NCBI GenBank assembly: GCA_016209665.1
Contig: JACQVT010000804.1
Location: 1 to 7,092 of the forward strand
Source: Planctomycetota bacterium
GTDB lineage: Bacteria; Planctomycetota; Phycisphaerae; UBA1845; PWPN01
Direction of reading: 5' to 3'
DNA: 7,092 bases
This document shows, one piece after another, positions 6,421-7,092 of this stretch. The translations under genes were made by a program, and so were the position numbers. Position 1 is the first letter of the stretch; every line of letters starts with the position of its first letter. A model generated the notes under the pieces. That model made no database searches. It saw only the letters and a program-made list of their open reading frames with translations, and was not told the origin of the DNA.

Positions 6421-6447
6421 TCCACCGGGTAACGAGCGTGTCCAACC

Positions 6448-6476
6448 TTCCGCCGGCTCGGGGCTTGTGATACAGT
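6448..6476 (+). promoter_or_regulatory. Weak candidate promoter of the transglutaminase-like gene
   Basis: TGATACAGT (6468-6476) resembles an extended -10 box, with TG one base before TACAGT (4 of 6). The best position for a -35, 17 bases upstream, is TTCCGC (6448-6453), which is poor. The box lies about 50 bases before the ATG at 6525. Confidence 0.35.
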
Positions 6477-6489
6477 AGGAGCCCTGACG

Positions 6490-6505
6490 CGGCAAGGCCT
6501 TGCCG
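6490..6505. promoter_or_regulatory. 16-bp perfect palindrome in the leader of the transglutaminase-like gene
   Basis: CGGCAAGGCCTTGCCG is perfectly self-complementary and sits 14 bases after the putative -10 and 19 bases before the ATG. Its position suits an operator for a dimeric regulator, or part of a repeat family. With no loop it is less suited to an RNA hairpin, and no T-run follows. Confidence 0.4.
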
Positions 6506-6524
6506 ACGTGGGGACCAAACCCTG

Positions 6525-7092
6525 ATGGCCGGAACCTGGCGACGGCTCCAGTCCACTCGGCGGATCGTGCGATGGCCCATCAAATGGGGCATCTTCGCGG
6601 TGGTCTTCCTCCTGACGCTGTATCCGCACCCGAACTTTCTGCGGCGGCACATTCAGCACCTGCGCGGGCTCGATCGCCTGCCTGACTCCGCGGAGCCGGC
6701 GCTGGCCCCGCTGGCTGCCCGTTTCCGCTCCTACCTTGAGGACCAGGGGGTTTCGCCTTCCGACGGCCCGGCCCTGCTGGCCGCCGTCAACCGCTTCGTC
6801 CACCGCGAGGTTCCGTATGCCTGGGACTGGGAGGTATGGGGCGTGGCGGACTATCTGCCCACGGTCGCCGAAGTGGTTGCCCGCGGCCGGGAGGACTGCG
6901 ACGGACGGGCGGTCGTGGCGGCCGCCCTCTTGCGGGGGGAGAACATCCCGGCCGAGCTGGTCAAACGGGGGGCTCGCATCCGAGTCGGGGTGAAGGAGGT
7001 CGGAGTGTTGCGCCGCACGTTTGGCGACGTGATGCCAGGGACGCTGGTCGCCTATGCGATAACGGAGCGAGCCTACCTGTGGACTATCCTGC
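6525..7092 (+). CDS. Membrane-anchored transglutaminase-like protein, partial
   Basis: The frame opens at ATG 6525, the first start after an in-frame stop at 6468, and is still open at the window end (189 codons seen). GGGGA at 6510-6514 is a weak ribosome site. A basic N-terminus (residues 1-20) precedes one hydrophobic segment, WGIFAVVFLLTLYPH (21-35), predicting a signal anchor with the rest outside the membrane. Residues 83-147 match a transglutaminase-like region: LLAAVNRFVHREVPYAWDWE, ADYLPTVAEVV and REDCDGRAVVAAALL, with Cys125 as the probable nucleophile. In this family a His-containing HxWV strand normally follows about 25 residues later. Instead, after AELV (143-146) the frame reads KRGARIRVGVKEVG and lacks that motif. 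The His and Asp of the triad are therefore not visible; divergence, a frameshift or a junction are possible. Substrate and function are unknown. Confidence 0.75.
   Translation, partial: MAGTWRRLQSTRRIVRWPIKWGIFAVVFLLTLYPHPNFLRRHIQHLRGLDRLPDSAEPALAPLAARFRSYLEDQGVSPSDGPALLAAVNRFVHREVPYAWDWEVWGVADYLPTVAEVVARGREDCDGRAVVAAALLRGENIPAELVKRGARIRVGVKEVGVLRRTFGDVMPGTLVAYAITERAYLWTIL

Larger units (their letters stand above)
6281..6429. repeat. 9-bp direct repeats flanking the MITE-like element (probable target-site duplication)
   Basis: TCCACCGGG occurs at 6281-6289 and again at 6421-6429, abutting both ends of the perfect terminal inverted repeats. A 9-bp exact direct repeat precisely at the ends of an inverted-repeat element is the classic trace of transposition. 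The feature spans both copies and the element between them. Confidence 0.75.
6170..6524. other. Divergent intergenic region without a gene
   Basis: This 355-base gap lies between the dUTPase-like gene (minus) and the transglutaminase-like gene (plus). It holds a promoter candidate on each side, the 131-bp MITE-like element and a 16-bp palindrome. Several short frames cross it on both strands, but they read through the palindromic repeat and have no recognisable protein features. Confidence 0.75.

Noticed and set aside
6238..6652. Short open frames crossing the MITE-like element on both strands
   Set aside because: They are translations of the palindromic repeat itself, without ribosome sites or conserved protein character.

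Overview
The window is high-GC bacterial DNA with dense coding on both strands. It most resembles a Planctomycetota genome, possibly Phycisphaerae or Pirellulales-like. The grounds are a secreted NPCBM-domain glycosidase-like protein, a membrane-anchored transglutaminase-like protein of a type I associate with planctomycetes, and an intergenic palindromic repeat with a core that I recall (unverified) as common in that phylum. The taxonomic call is inference.

Layout. Positions 1-3162 (minus strand) hold the N-terminal 1054 residues of a very large secreted protein: signal peptide, NPCBM domain, beta-sandwich regions and an (alpha/alpha)6 six-hairpin glycosidase-like domain. Its C-terminus lies outside the window. 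Positions 3163-3516 are a divergent intergenic region with a candidate promoter on each side and a bulged hairpin. Positions 3517-3771 (plus) encode a single-domain NifU C-terminal (Nfu-type) Fe-S scaffold of 84 residues. Between it and the next, convergent gene lies an array of 8-bp repeats in inverted orientation (3775-3875).

Positions 6169-3883 (minus) are a tight three-gene operon read in the order dUTPase_2/all-alpha NTP pyrophosphatase-like protein (5750-6169), class I SAM-dependent methyltransferase (4983-5744) and M42-family metallo-aminopeptidase (3883-4947). Gaps are 5 and 35 bp, and a good sigma70-like promoter sits upstream at 6235-6263. Positions 6170-6524 are a second divergent intergenic region. 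It carries what looks like an intact 131-bp non-autonomous mobile element (MITE): 13-bp perfect terminal inverted repeats, a 9-bp direct repeat on each side, and a long internal palindrome. Position 6525 to the window end (plus) is a partial transglutaminase-like protein with an N-terminal membrane anchor. Its catalytic Cys region is clear, but its sequence diverges from family expectation shortly afterwards.

The genes do not form one obvious pathway. The left gene concerns extracellular polysaccharide, the Nfu protein Fe-S assembly, and the operon mixes nucleotide sanitation, methylation and peptide turnover. The most notable non-coding finding is the MITE-like element between the two divergent promoters. 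The second is the inverted 8-bp repeat array between convergent genes. No phage, CRISPR, restriction or toxin genes were seen, and I see no clear sign of a wholly new multi-gene system here.
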